A stretch of 64,000 bases of DNA from Selenomonas sp. AE3005 (GTDB lineage Bacteria; Bacillota; Negativicutes; Selenomonadales; Selenomonadaceae), in the NCBI RefSeq assembly GCF_000686945.1, contig NZ_JMME01000015.1, positions 24,754-88,753 of the forward strand, written 5' to 3'. This document shows, piece after piece, positions 56,067-63,719 of the stretch. The notes beneath the pieces were generated by a model that was given only the letters and a program-made list of their open reading frames with translations, had not been told where the DNA came from and did no database searches. Numbering within the stretch: position 1 is the stretch's first letter; each line of letters begins with the position of its first letter. The translations under genes were made by a program, and so were the position numbers.

Positions 56067-57996
56067 ACATGATGTGAAAAAAGCTGAGGCGGTGTTGAAG
56101 GAGTTTGATAAAGAGTCAGATACCATGGAATACACGGGGATAATGAAAAAAGTGGTGGCCTTTATCGCCATAGCTTTTTCCCTGTTTCAGTTATATACGG
56201 CAACTTTTGGTGTGCTGGACGCACAGCTGCAGCGTGGTGTGCATTTAGGCTTTGGTCTGGCCCTGGTGTACTTGCTTTATCCGACGCGCAAGAGCTGGTC
56301 GCGGCATAAGCTGCACCCCTTTGACCTGCTGCTGGCTGTTTTGGGCGCAGCGGCACCAGCGTATATCATCTTTGAGTACCAGCAGCTGGTACTTCGAGCC
56401 GGACTGGTATCAGACGTTGACCTGGCCGTGGGCCTTATGGGCATATTGCTGGTCATTGAGGCGGCACGCCGCGTGGTGGGGCTGCCGATGGTCTGTGTTG
56501 TGCTGTTGTTCCTTGGTTATGCCTTTGCCGGGCCTTATATGCCGGGCGTTCTGGCACATCGCGGCCTTACGGTTTCGCAGCTGGTCGGGCATTTGTTCTA
56601 CACCACAGAGGGTATTTTTGGTATTCCCTTGGGTGTATCTTCGACCTTTATTTTCCTGTTTATCCTCTTTGGTGCTTACCTGGAGTCCACGGGACTGGGG
56701 AAATTTTTTATCGACTTAGCTAATAGTATCGCTGGCTGGGCCAGCGGCGGCCCTGCCAAGGTAGCAGTCCTTTCATCGGGGCTGATGGGAACTGTTTCCG
56801 GCAGTTCGGTGGCTAATGTAGTGGGAACAGGTTCACTGACGATTCCCATGATGAAAAAACTGGGCTATCATAAGAACTTTGCCGGTGCTGTAGAGGCAGC
56901 AGCCTCCACAGGCGGCCAGCTGATGCCGCCGGTTATGGGCGCAGCCGCTTTCCTGATGGCTGAGTTTGTAGGCGTGCCTTATATTGACATTGTTAAAGCG
57001 GCCATTATCCCGGCGCTGTTGTATTTCGCCGGCGTATGGCTGGGGGTTCACTTTGAGGCCAAACGCGGCAAACTTAAAGGTGTTCCCCGCGATCAGCTGC
57101 CGAAGTTCACCAAACTCATCACGGAGCGCGGTCATCTGGCCCTGCCGCTGATAGTTATCGTATACCTGCTGGTATCCGGCTACACGCCTATGCGTGCTGC
57201 TCTGGTGGCTATTGTTTTGGCCATCGTCTGCTCGGCACTGCGCAAATCCACGCGTATGAAACCGATGGAAATTGTCCGGGGGCTCGAAAATGGTGCCAGA
57301 AACGTGCTGGGGGTATTGGTTGCCTGTGCGGCAGCCGGTATTATCATCGGTGTGGTAACGAAAACCGGCGTAGGCCTCAAACTGGCCTCCGGTCTGCTGA
57401 CTTTGTCCGGCGGCCTGCTGCTGCCCACCATGTTCTTTACCATGATTACGGCTATCCTGCTGGGCATGGGTGTGCCCACCACGGCTAACTATGTTATTAC
57501 CTCGACGATTGCGGCTCCGGCCTTGGTGCAGATGGGTGTGCCGGTACTGGCTGCCCACATGTTCGTGTTCTACTTCGGTATTATTGCCGACGTTACACCG
57601 CCGGTCGCACTCGCAGCTTATGCCGGGGCTGGTATCAGCGGCGGCAATGCCCTGAAAACAGGTGTCAACGCCTCCAAACTGGCTATCGCCGCCTTTATCA
57701 TTCCGTATATCTTCGTCATGTCACCAGTTCTCTTGATGATGCACGGCAGTGCGGCCGAATTGCTGCTCTCCACGGTAACAGCCCTTTGCGGCATGGTAGC
57801 TCTGAGTTCCGCGCTTATCGGCTATCTGGCCGACAACTGCAAGTCCTGGGAGCGTGTTCTGCTCGTAGTGGCTGGCCTGCTGATGATTCAGCCGGGCATT
57901 GTCACCGATGGTATCGGCCTGGCAATTTTTGCCACTATCCTCATCATGCAGCTTAAACGCAGCAAACATGATGTGGCGGCAACGGTGTCTAGATAA
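56059..57996 (+). CDS. TRAP transporter permease, fused small and large subunits (TAXI type)
   Basis: Inner-membrane permease of 645 residues. The first 200 residues form the DctQ-like part, with YPTRKSWSRHKLHPFDLLLA. The rest is the DctM-like part with GSVAN (in SGSSVANVVGTGSLTIPMMKK), GAAAFLMAEFVGVPY, and a second core LGMGVPTTANYVITSTIAAPAL. Such QM fusions are usual for TAXI transporters, which use a Na+ or H+ gradient. It overlaps the DUF1850 gene. A very strong terminator follows. No truncation seen. Confidence 0.93.
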   Translation: MSEHDVKKAEAVLKEFDKESDTMEYTGIMKKVVAFIAIAFSLFQLYTATFGVLDAQLQRGVHLGFGLALVYLLYPTRKSWSRHKLHPFDLLLAVLGAAAPAYIIFEYQQLVLRAGLVSDVDLAVGLMGILLVIEAARRVVGLPMVCVVLLFLGYAFAGPYMPGVLAHRGLTVSQLVGHLFYTTEGIFGIPLGVSSTFIFLFILFGAYLESTGLGKFFIDLANSIAGWASGGPAKVAVLSSGLMGTVSGSSVANVVGTGSLTIPMMKKLGYHKNFAGAVEAAASTGGQLMPPVMGAAAFLMAEFVGVPYIDIVKAAIIPALLYFAGVWLGVHFEAKRGKLKGVPRDQLPKFTKLITERGHLALPLIVIVYLLVSGYTPMRAALVAIVLAIVCSALRKSTRMKPMEIVRGLENGARNVLGVLVACAAAGIIIGVVTKTGVGLKLASGLLTLSGGLLLPTMFFTMITAILLGMGVPTTANYVITSTIAAPALVQMGVPVLAAHMFVFYFGIIADVTPPVALAAYAGAGISGGNALKTGVNASKLAIAAFIIPYIFVMSPVLLMMHGSAAELLLSTVTALCGMVALSSALIGYLADNCKSWERVLLVVAGLLMIQPGIVTDGIGLAIFATILIMQLKRSKHDVAATVSR

Positions 57997-58034
57997 TTGT
58001 TTTTTGTCTTACGTATATGATATAGTGAGGCAGG

Positions 58035-58082
58035 AACGCGCCGGGGGCTTTTGTCTGTTGACAAAAGCTCCCCCGGCGCGTT
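58035..58082 (+). terminator. Terminator of the TRAP operon, overlapping the tRNA-Ser promoter
   Basis: Arms of about 21 bases (AACGCGCCGGGGGCTTTTGTC region and its complement with a one- to two-base bulge) and a short TGTT loop. The right arm contains the -35 box of the tRNA-Ser promoter. The T-run is short (TTATAAT). Confidence 0.75.
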
Positions 58083-58087
58083 ATAAT
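58058..58087 (+). promoter_or_regulatory. Promoter of tRNA-Ser
   Basis: TTGACA (58058-58063), 18 bases, TATAAT (58082-58087), 27 bases before the tRNA. Consensus in both boxes; the spacer is the right arm of the upstream terminator. Confidence 0.8.
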
Positions 58088-58114
58088 ATCATGTGTTCGG
58101 TGTAAACCGGCAAT

Positions 58115-58203
58115 GGAGAGGTGTCCGAGTGGTCGAAGGTGCTTGACTCGAAATCAAGTGTGGTTAATAGCCACCGTGGGTTCGAATCCCACCCTCTCTG
58201 CCA
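58115..58203 (+). tRNA. tRNA-Ser (CGA)
   Basis: Type II tRNA with a long variable arm, acceptor GGAGAGG / CCTCTCT, anticodon loop CTCGAAA giving CGA, T-loop GTTCGAA, and encoded CCA. Its 3' end is the likely attachment site of the integrative element whose integrase faces it from 58389. Confidence 0.95.
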
Positions 58204-58388
58204 TTGAGATTAAAGGGCTCGCGCGTTTTTGTGCGGGTCTTTTTTGCTGTGTTTTTTGAGGTGTCTGCGGGCAACTTGCGGGCAACAGGAAAGTATTATG
58301 TTTGGCACGGATAGCCGTTTTTCGGACATTTTTCGTTAGATGAGTCGGGACGAACAGGCAGATTTTTCTGCGCTGGTCGTCCCTTTTT

Positions 58389-59609
58389 TCATTTCATCTG
58401 ACGTAATTGGGTTTTATCACATTCGCCGAAGTCCACGACATTATCCATGTCGCTGGCGAGCCAGTCGCTGACGGCTGCCTTTTTTTCTTCATTAATATGT
58501 GTATAAATATCCATGGTAATCTGGATAGTGCTGTGCCCCAGCTGCTCCTGAATATCCTTGAAGTCAAAGCGATGTGAGGCTTTCATGCGGCTGGCCATAT
58601 CGTGGCGCAGCATGTGGAACGTGGTCTTGATGCCCAGCTTTTTGCGGACTTTGACGTATTGGGAGGAAAAGACGCAGGGGCTGATATAGGCCCCGTCCTT
58701 ATCCGTGAACACCATTTCCGGGTGCTCCCAATGGCCGTTCTGCAGGCGAAGTTTCATTTGCTGAACCTTGTAAGCCGCAAGCTCCCGGCATAGGGCTGGC
58801 GGCAGATAAAGCTGGCGGCGGCTCTTTTCCGTCTTGGGTTCACTCAAAAAGACGGGATACGCATCCATGCCCGCTTCCTTCCGACCATTGACCAGTGCGT
58901 GACGAACTTTGAGCCAGCCTTCCTCCAGGTTCAAATCCTCCCAATGCAGGGCCAAAAGTTCCCCGCGCCTAAGGCCGGTCATAAACTCCACCAGCATCAT
59001 CTGACGCCAGCAGTAGTAAATGGAGGGTGCCTCAATCAGCGCCTCCCGCTGCTCCTTGGTGGGCGCGATAAAGGGCCGCTTGGGTGGTTTCTTGGGCAGT
59101 TCCAAATCCTCCGCCGGATTTTCGGGGATGATTTTCAGTTTGACCGCCCGCGCAAAGGCCATTTTCATGACCGTACGAAAATACTGGGCCTCCCGGTAAT
59201 GGTTGTAAAGGCGCTTGTTGATGACATTTTGCAGGTCAAAGCTGCAGAGCGCCTCCAGGTCAATCCTGCCGACATATTCCTTGGCAATATCAATCATGAG
59301 CAAATAGCCGGCCGCCGTATTCTGACGGATATGGGGCCTGGAATACGTGTCAAACCAACGGTCAAGCCAAAGGCCTACGGTCATACGACTGGCCAGGATA
59401 GCTGTCTGGCTGGCATATTTTTCCTTGAGCGCGGCCAGCGCCGCCTGCGCCTCTTTGCGGGTGCGGGCGGATTTTGACCGCCGGATTAAACGTCCCGTCC
59501 GGCCATCATAGCCCACGGTGACCTGTGCCACCCAGCGATTGCGGGCCGTATCCTTGTAAATGGTGCCTTCACCGGCACCGCGATGGGTAGACTTGCTTTG
59601 CGTTGTCAT
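58389..59609 (-). CDS. Tyrosine recombinase/integrase
   Basis: Site-specific recombinase of 406 residues at the edge of an integrative element. The N-terminal arm-binding part reads GEGTIYKDTARNRWVAQV, the core-binding SAM-like domain spans about 70-170, and the catalytic domain has arginine in TGLRRGELLAL, the HxxR in FHMLRHDMA, histidine in QLGHSTIQITM, and tyrosine in MDIYTHI. All catalytic residues are present. It points towards tRNA-Ser, 186 bases away, the usual arrangement for tRNA-targeting elements. The ATG at 59609 is preceded on this strand by AGGAGTG. DnaA-box-like sites and 12-bp repeats lie upstream. Confidence 0.94.
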   Translation of the reverse strand: MTTQSKSTHRGAGEGTIYKDTARNRWVAQVTVGYDGRTGRLIRRSKSARTRKEAQAALAALKEKYASQTAILASRMTVGLWLDRWFDTYSRPHIRQNTAAGYLLMIDIAKEYVGRIDLEALCSFDLQNVINKRLYNHYREAQYFRTVMKMAFARAVKLKIIPENPAEDLELPKKPPKRPFIAPTKEQREALIEAPSIYYCWRQMMLVEFMTGLRRGELLALHWEDLNLEEGWLKVRHALVNGRKEAGMDAYPVFLSEPKTEKSRRQLYLPPALCRELAAYKVQQMKLRLQNGHWEHPEMVFTDKDGAYISPCVFSSQYVKVRKKLGIKTTFHMLRHDMASRMKASHRFDFKDIQEQLGHSTIQITMDIYTHINEEKKAAVSDWLASDMDNVVDFGECDKTQLRQMK

Positions 59610-59664
59610 TTCCTGTCACTCCTCTTGAGTAGATACAGGAAAGATGTGGATTTACTCCCCAGAT

Positions 59665-59787
59665 TGTGGATAAATCTGTGGATAACTTGTGAATTTCTTG
59701 TGATTAATCGGTGGATAAATGGCAGGGTTGGTACTATTACGGGTACATCTTCGGGTACAAGTGCGGGTACAACTGCGGGCACATTGT
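59665..59787. other. DnaA-box-like sites and four 12-bp iterons between integrase and repressor
   Basis: This 300-base gap holds no convincing gene. TGTGGATAA occurs at 59665-59673 and 59677-59685, and GGTGGATAA at 59710-59718. Then CGGGTACATCTT, CGGGTACAAGTG, CGGGTACAACTG and CGGGCACATTGT run in tandem at 59740-59787 with an exact 12-base period. This could be an origin-like region or recombinase/regulator sites of the element. Confidence 0.65.
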
Positions 59788-59910
59788 GCCCTGTGGATAG
59801 TCGCTATCCCTTGGGGTACAAGGCCTGCCAGAGTCCCTAAGACGTACCTAATTGGAAGACATAACCTATAAATAATAGTAGTGGGCAGAACGCCTGCCAA
59901 ACACCGTTTG

Positions 59911-60348
59911 TTATAACGTGCTGTTTTTCTTGGTGCTTTTCTTGCTGCTGTTCATACTGGATAAAACTAACTCGACAGCCTGGCGCTGCTCCGGGGAGAG
60001 CGCGGCCAGCTGCTTCACAATGCGGCGGTTCACGGTGTCCCGGTTGGCTCCCATGAGGTAGTCCACGGTCACATCGAAGAAGGCCGCGATGCGCGGCAGA
60101 CGGTCAACGCTGGGAAAGGAACGTCCCTGCTCCCAGTTGGCATAAGTCGTCAGCGGTACGCCGAGGATTTTGGCCATCTCACTTTGTCGTATGGAGAGCT
60201 CCTGCCGCAGGGATTTTAGCCGCCCGGGAAACAGGTTATCGCTGGCATCCTGGGCGTCAAGGTCGGCGAACCGTTCCGCCAGGTCAGGGCGTTCCGCGAG
60301 GATTGACCGGTCAGATTTTGCCGCACATGCTTTTATTTTATCGTTCAC
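59911..60348 (-). CDS. XRE-family repressor of the integrative element
   Basis: Predicted DNA-binding repressor of 145 residues. The N-terminal 40 residues are helical and charged; the HTH_3 domain (about 42-100) has IRQSEMAKILGVPLTTYANWEQGRS and ends FFDVTVDYLMG. The last 40 residues are helical with a lysine-serine tail. GTG at 60348 is taken as the start because AAAGGAGG sits at good spacing on this strand; an upstream ATG at 60390 would encode that site itself. It is divergent from the excisionase-like gene, with four phased AAAATAC sites between them, as in a phage-like switch. Confidence 0.85.
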   Translation of the reverse strand: MNDKIKACAAKSDRSILAERPDLAERFADLDAQDASDNLFPGRLKSLRQELSIRQSEMAKILGVPLTTYANWEQGRSFPSVDRLPRIAAFFDVTVDYLMGANRDTVNRRIVKQLAALSPEQRQAVELVLSSMNSSKKSTKKNSTL

Positions 60349-60390
60349 CTCTAATCCTCCTTTCACCCCTATTCTACCATAGTCTGGCAC

Positions 60391-60429
60391 AAAATACCAT
60401 AAAAATACTATTAAAATACGCTAAAATAC
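60391..60429. promoter_or_regulatory. Four helically phased AAAATAC repeats in the divergent control region
   Basis: AAAATAC starts at 60391, 60402, 60413 and 60423, that is, every 10-11 bases, on one face of the helix. The region lies just upstream of the repressor start. It may be an operator array for that repressor, or bent DNA. Confidence 0.6.
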
Positions 60430-60595
60430 CAATCTTTTAGTAGACAACACGAACAAACAATAGTATAATAAACTAACAGATGGGGGTTATCAGGAAACAA
60501 TCAATCAAATTCTAGTATTATAACGGATTCCGTTGATTTGTGTCCTCGTGGGTAGGATAATCCCGACCAAATAAGTGGAAAGGTGTGGAAAAAAT

Positions 60596-60808
60596 ATGGA
60601 AGAAACAAGCAAGATTCTTTTATCGGTGCAGGAATTTGCCAAAATCACAGGGCTTGGGGAAAAGTCCATTCGGCGGCTGTCGCATGTGCAGGGCTTTCCG
60701 GCTATCCGCATCGGTCACCGCATCATGATTCACAAGCGGTCAGCGGAGGACTGGCTGGCTACTTGCGCCGCGCATCAGGACGCGTGCCTGCCCTCCATTG
60801 AACTCTAA
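60596..60808 (+). CDS. Excisionase-like small HTH protein
   Basis: DNA-binding protein of 70 residues with the MerR/AlpA-type winged-helix pattern of excisionases: ILLSVQEFAKITGLGEKSIRRL, then GFPAIRIGHRIMIHKRSAEDWL. Such proteins direct the integrase towards excision and sometimes act as activators (family knowledge). The ATG at 60596 follows AAGGTGTGG. It is divergent from the repressor and its stop overlaps the next ATG by one base, so it leads the element's rightward operon. Confidence 0.85.
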   Translation: MEETSKILLSVQEFAKITGLGEKSIRRLSHVQGFPAIRIGHRIMIHKRSAEDWLATCAAHQDACLPSIEL

Positions 60809-61191
60809 TGGATACGCTTGGCGGCTGGATGCAGGAAATCCGCTATTTTTACAAGCGGCAGCTATCGTTTCCGCTGTCCACCCATGCGCAGGCGCTCTGG
60901 TCGTACTTAATGTACCGGGGCAATGAGGCGTTCTGGCATTTTCCGCTGCGGCTGTCGCTCATGGAGCTGGCGGGCGGCACGAAAATGTCGGTCACGATGG
61001 TCAAGCGCGCCCGGCGGGAGCTGGAGGATTACGGCTATATCCGCCATCAGTCGTTTGGGGGCAACAAGCCCGCGGGGTATTACATCTTGTCGAATATCCA
61101 TATCGGGCAGAAACTTGCGCCGCAGGTGGAACAAAGCGGGGAGGCGGTACAGACGGCGAAAGCGCAGAAAAACGGACTGCATCTGGCATAA
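60808..61191 (+). CDS. Winged-helix protein, possible replication-organiser fragment
   Basis: The 127-residue protein begins IRYFYKRQLSFPLSTHAQALWSYLM, followed by LRLSLMELAGGTKMSVTMVKRARRELEDYGYI. This is a classic winged helix-turn-helix like that at the N-terminus of phage replisome organisers and DnaD-like proteins. The C-terminal tail is short and polar, so the ATP-loader part of larger relatives is absent. It starts on the last base of the excisionase stop codon and is surely co-translated with it. A role in element replication or regulation is inferred only from fold and place. Confidence 0.7.
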   Translation: MDTLGGWMQEIRYFYKRQLSFPLSTHAQALWSYLMYRGNEAFWHFPLRLSLMELAGGTKMSVTMVKRARRELEDYGYIRHQSFGGNKPAGYYILSNIHIGQKLAPQVEQSGEAVQTAKAQKNGLHLA

Positions 61192-61317
61192 AATTTTTTT
61201 GGATTCACCACAACGATTTTGGCTATTTCCCGTGAAGGGGTGCGGGAGGCGATTGCTTTTCCCCTTGCGGATTCCGCGCGCATTTGTGCACGACGACAAA
61301 ATAAGGGAGATGTCAAA

Positions 61318-61524
61318 TTGGCAAGCATACAAGACTCAGAAACAGCAGATTATGGACTATTCAGCGGCAGGACCGCCAATGAATGCGTGGTTTTGGAGGT
61401 CTACCGGCGGGCGCGGATACCCGTCCGGTTTGACCGGTCAAAGATGGTGGCACTGGTCAACGGCAGGCCCGTGGCTCGCGTCGCCTACGAGAAAGGAGCG
61501 CGTATTTCATGGAACGAAGTGTGA
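61318..61524 (+). CDS. Hypothetical small protein of the element
   Basis: The 68-residue protein is not recognised. TTG at 61318 is chosen as the start because AAGGGAGATG lies just before it; the frame is open further up to 61219 but without a site. The sequence is soluble and basic in its second half (EVYRRARIPVRFDRSK). Its end overlaps the start of the next gene by 16 bases, which supports translation of both. Its position between the winged-helix gene and another unknown gene suggests an accessory role. Confidence 0.5.
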   Translation: MASIQDSETADYGLFSGRTANECVVLEVYRRARIPVRFDRSKMVALVNGRPVARVAYEKGARISWNEV

Positions 61525-62021
61525 AATTACGGCTGGACGGGCCGCAGGCCCTCTATATCGGGGATTGCCTAAAGCGGGAGGAACAGGCGGCGCAACTTGC
61601 TGCGGGAAAACCGTCCCTTGCCGCCTACTGGCAGCAGCTTTTGGATGAACGCCTCACCCGCGAGGGGCTTATGCTCTGGGTGCCTTTGCATATCGCGCCC
61701 CACGGCATCGCGCTTACGGCAGAGGTTGACCTGTCCGGCGGCGATATTTTGGATATTTCGCTGGCGCTGGGCGACTACGGCTACACCCATATGGCACGGC
61801 TTTGGGCGCAGCTCTACGCCAGCCTTGCCTGGGACGTGGCGCGGGAAATCCTGCCCCGCTGCAGTATGCTCGGCAAAGACTATATCGACTTTGCCACCAT
61901 CGAGGGACGCCGCCTCTTTGCGGGCGGCATGGAAAAACGCGACCACGAACACGGCATCCAAAAACGCCCGCCCTGCGGCGTGCGGGAATTTGCGGTGTTC
62001 CAAAAGTGCGGGGAGGCGTAA
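61509..62021 (+). CDS. Hypothetical protein of the element
   Basis: The 170-residue protein is not recognised. It appears soluble: an N-terminal helical part (LYIGDCLKREEQAAQLAAG, YWQQLLDERL), then a beta-rich centre with HIAPHGIALTAEVDLSGGDI, and a helical WAQLYASLAWDVAREIL. No catalytic motif stands out. The ATG at 61509 has AAAGGAGC upstream and overlaps the preceding gene. Two bases separate its stop from the next start, so it lies in the same operon. Confidence 0.6.
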   Translation: MERSVKLRLDGPQALYIGDCLKREEQAAQLAAGKPSLAAYWQQLLDERLTREGLMLWVPLHIAPHGIALTAEVDLSGGDILDISLALGDYGYTHMARLWAQLYASLAWDVAREILPRCSMLGKDYIDFATIEGRRLFAGGMEKRDHEHGIQKRPPCGVREFAVFQKCGEA

Positions 62022-62023
62022 AT

Positions 62024-62746
62024 ATGGTATCAGCAAAAGCAGAAAAACTGCTCGCGGTAATTCAGGCAAAAGGCGGCGGCATATTGGACGAATACCTGCT
62101 GCGGGATAAAACCGGCCTGAGCCATGGCAGTATCGTGGCAGGGCGCAAGGAACTCGAGATGGCGGGCCTGCTGCAACTCACCAAACAGGGAAGGAAACTC
62201 TACTATACGCTGACGGGTCAAAACGATACACCTTTGACGGGTCAGCCGCCCCTAGCAACCAGTCCGGCCACTACGGTCAGTCCGGCCACTACGGTCAGTC
62301 CGGCCACTACGGTCAGTCCGGCCACTACGGTCAGTCCGGCCACTACGGTCAGTCCGGCCACTACGGTCAGTCCGGCCACTACGGTCAGTCCGGCGGGCGG
62401 CAGTCTCGCCCCTGCCCCACCTGCGGTGTCGCCTGCCCCCGCAGAAACGCAGGCAGTCCCCTCCCCGCCGCCCGCCTCCGACGATACCAGCACCGCTGCC
62501 CCTGCGATGGCAGAACCGCCAAACAGCGACCCTGCCGCCGCCTTTCTACCCGCCATGCCCCATATCGCCGGCACCTTCTACGACTTCGACGAATGGACTG
62601 ACGCTCTGATGAACGCCCTGGGCGCCTGCATCTACATCAGCGAGAGTTTGACCGGCGACGGCACCTATACCGTCTACTCCCACGAATACGAAGGCGAGGA
62701 CACCTATCTGACGGAAACAACCGAAGACGGCTTTATCGTCCAGTAA
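62024..62746 (+). CDS. Winged-helix protein with seven SPATTV repeats
   Basis: Protein of 240 residues with three parts. Residues 1-65 form a winged-helix-like domain (AEKLLAVIQAKGGGILDEYLL, SIVAGRKELEMAGLLQLTKQG). Residues 80-122 are seven perfect SPATTV repeats followed by a proline-alanine-rich stretch to about residue 175. The last 65 residues are an acidic globular part (TFYDFDEWTDALMNALGACIYI, YEGEDTYLTE). Function unknown; a DNA-tethered linker-and-effector layout is possible. The ATG at 62024 has GGGAGG just upstream. Codon use shifts in the repeat because of its DNA origin. Confidence 0.65.
   Translation: MVSAKAEKLLAVIQAKGGGILDEYLLRDKTGLSHGSIVAGRKELEMAGLLQLTKQGRKLYYTLTGQNDTPLTGQPPLATSPATTVSPATTVSPATTVSPATTVSPATTVSPATTVSPATTVSPAGGSLAPAPPAVSPAPAETQAVPSPPPASDDTSTAAPAMAEPPNSDPAAAFLPAMPHIAGTFYDFDEWTDALMNALGACIYISESLTGDGTYTVYSHEYEGEDTYLTETTEDGFIVQ
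62261..62386 (+). repeat. Seven perfect 18-bp tandem repeats (minisatellite)
   Basis: The unit AGTCCGGCCACTACGGTC repeats seven times without change, then a partial unit. It is in frame and encodes SPATTV. Perfect identity suggests recent expansion by slippage. Confidence 0.95.
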
Positions 62747-62768
62747 TGATTGGAAAGGAAGCGACTCT

Positions 62769-63335
62769 ATGCGTGTATTCCTCAATCCCGGCCACGCCCT
62801 CGGCGGTGACCCTGACCCCGGCTGCGTAAATCCCGCCCTGACCTTGCGCGAATGTGACCTGGCCCTGACCTATGGCTCCCTCTGCGGCAAATACTTAGAG
62901 GCCGCAGGTTTAGAAGTCAAACTTCTGCAAAGCCATAACCTCTACGGCGAAGCCCCCGGCTCCCCCTGCGTCGTGGACGCGGCCAACCACTGGCCCGCCG
63001 ATATCTTCCTCAGCATCCACGTCAACGCCGGCGGCGGGCGGGGCGCAGAAACCTACTGCTACGACCTGCAAGGAGCGGGCGGAAGGCTCGCCCGCTCCAT
63101 CCAAAACCAGCTCGTAAAAACCCTCTCCCCCTTCGACCCAGGCTACAAAGACCGCGGCGTCAAAGCCCATCCCTCCTTCTGCGTCCTGCGCCAAACCGCC
63201 ATGCCTGCCGTGCTGGTGGAAACCGGCTTTATCGACAGCGCGGACGTAAACCTCCTCACCCGCCACGGCGACGACATAGCAAGAGCCCTTGCCCGGGGCG
63301 TGACGGATTACGCAAATTTTCTTGCCAGTGCATAG
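62769..63335 (+). CDS. N-acetylmuramoyl-L-alanine amidase (Amidase_3)
   Basis: Zinc amidase of 188 residues that cuts the bond between muramic acid and the peptide stem. It starts at the zinc site itself: VFLNPGHALGGDPDPG (H8), with later ligands in RECDLAL and LSIHVNAGGGRGAETY, and the catalytic glutamate in AVLVETGFID. There is no signal peptide, so release would need a holin, as for a phage endolysin. It is the last clear gene of the integrative element and suggests a phage or phage-satellite ancestry. GGAAAGG precedes the ATG. Confidence 0.9.
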   Translation: MRVFLNPGHALGGDPDPGCVNPALTLRECDLALTYGSLCGKYLEAAGLEVKLLQSHNLYGEAPGSPCVVDAANHWPADIFLSIHVNAGGGRGAETYCYDLQGAGGRLARSIQNQLVKTLSPFDPGYKDRGVKAHPSFCVLRQTAMPAVLVETGFIDSADVNLLTRHGDDIARALARGVTDYANFLASA

Positions 63336-63350
63336 GTGAGGTGGTATAAT
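63322..63350 (+). promoter_or_regulatory. Promoter at the 3' end of the amidase gene
   Basis: TTGCCA (63322-63327), 17 bases, TATAAT (63345-63350). The -35 box is inside the last amidase codons. It would start an RNA near 63357. Confidence 0.6.
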
Positions 63351-63356
63351 AAAGCT

Positions 63357-63437
63357 ACAAATGAAGTAATGATGGTAGCCCACTGGGTTCACCGATAAAA
63401 GAGTCTGCAGCTTGGTAACCTGCGAGACTCTTTTATT
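63357..63437 (+). ncRNA. Candidate small RNA of about 80 nt
   Basis: The RNA would begin seven bases after the TATAAT box, form a hairpin around GGTAGCCCACTGGGTTCACC, and end in an intrinsic terminator (stem AAAAGAGTCT / AGACTCTTTT, then ATTTTG). No reading frame with a ribosome site lies inside. It might instead be an attenuated leader for the small frame downstream. Confidence 0.45.
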
Positions 63438-63439
63438 TT
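63397..63439 (+). terminator. Intrinsic terminator after the amidase region
   Basis: Ten-base stem AAAAGAGTCT / AGACTCTTTT with an inner GCAG/CTGC pairing, followed by T-rich sequence. Confidence 0.85.
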
Positions 63440-63464
63440 GCCTGAATAGAGAAAAGGTGCTGTG

Positions 63465-63638
63465 ATGAAATGCGAAATCATTTTATCCACGCACCAACTC
63501 TTACTTTATATGAAATGCTGTCTAATCCTTGAATGTCACACTGATGCCTTATTCAGCGATTGGACACAGATTTTTCGCTTTCTGCCGAAATTTACTCAAT
63601 CTGACAAACATCTTGCTTTGCCACCTCCTTTTCGATAA
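63465..63638 (+). CDS. Small hypothetical ORF, 57 residues
   Basis: An ATG with AAAAGGTG upstream opens a 57-residue frame (MKCEIILSTHQLLLYMKCC at the start, PKFTQSDKHLALPPPFR at the end). Base composition here is more AT-rich than in the element. No family is recognised, and it may be a decayed gene. Confidence 0.3.
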   Translation: MKCEIILSTHQLLLYMKCCLILECHTDALFSDWTQIFRFLPKFTQSDKHLALPPPFR

Positions 63639-63671
63639 ACTATATTGAGAACATCTATCAGGAGGAACTTA

Positions 63672-63719
63672 TGATTATACTCATCTTTCCCACCACGAAA
63701 ATGGAGCCGCTCCCTTGAT
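63672..63719 (+). CDS. Very short ORF with strong ribosome site
   Basis: A 15-residue frame (MIILIFPTTKMEPLP) follows AGGAGG at good spacing. Too short to judge; it could be a leader peptide or chance. Confidence 0.2.

Noticed and set aside
58180..58203. Search for a second copy of the tRNA-Ser 3' end as attR
   Set aside because: No convincing match was seen downstream to 64000; the GGGTTCACC stretch near 63386 does not align with the T-arm beyond a few bases.
59583..59840. 85-codon plus-strand frame over the DnaA boxes and iterons
   Set aside because: No ribosome site, starts inside the integrase gene on the other strand, and its GT-rich end only reflects the 12-bp DNA repeats.
62261..62386. 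Possible CRISPR or iteron array
   Set aside because: The repeats are contiguous without spacers and keep an open frame, so they are a coding minisatellite.
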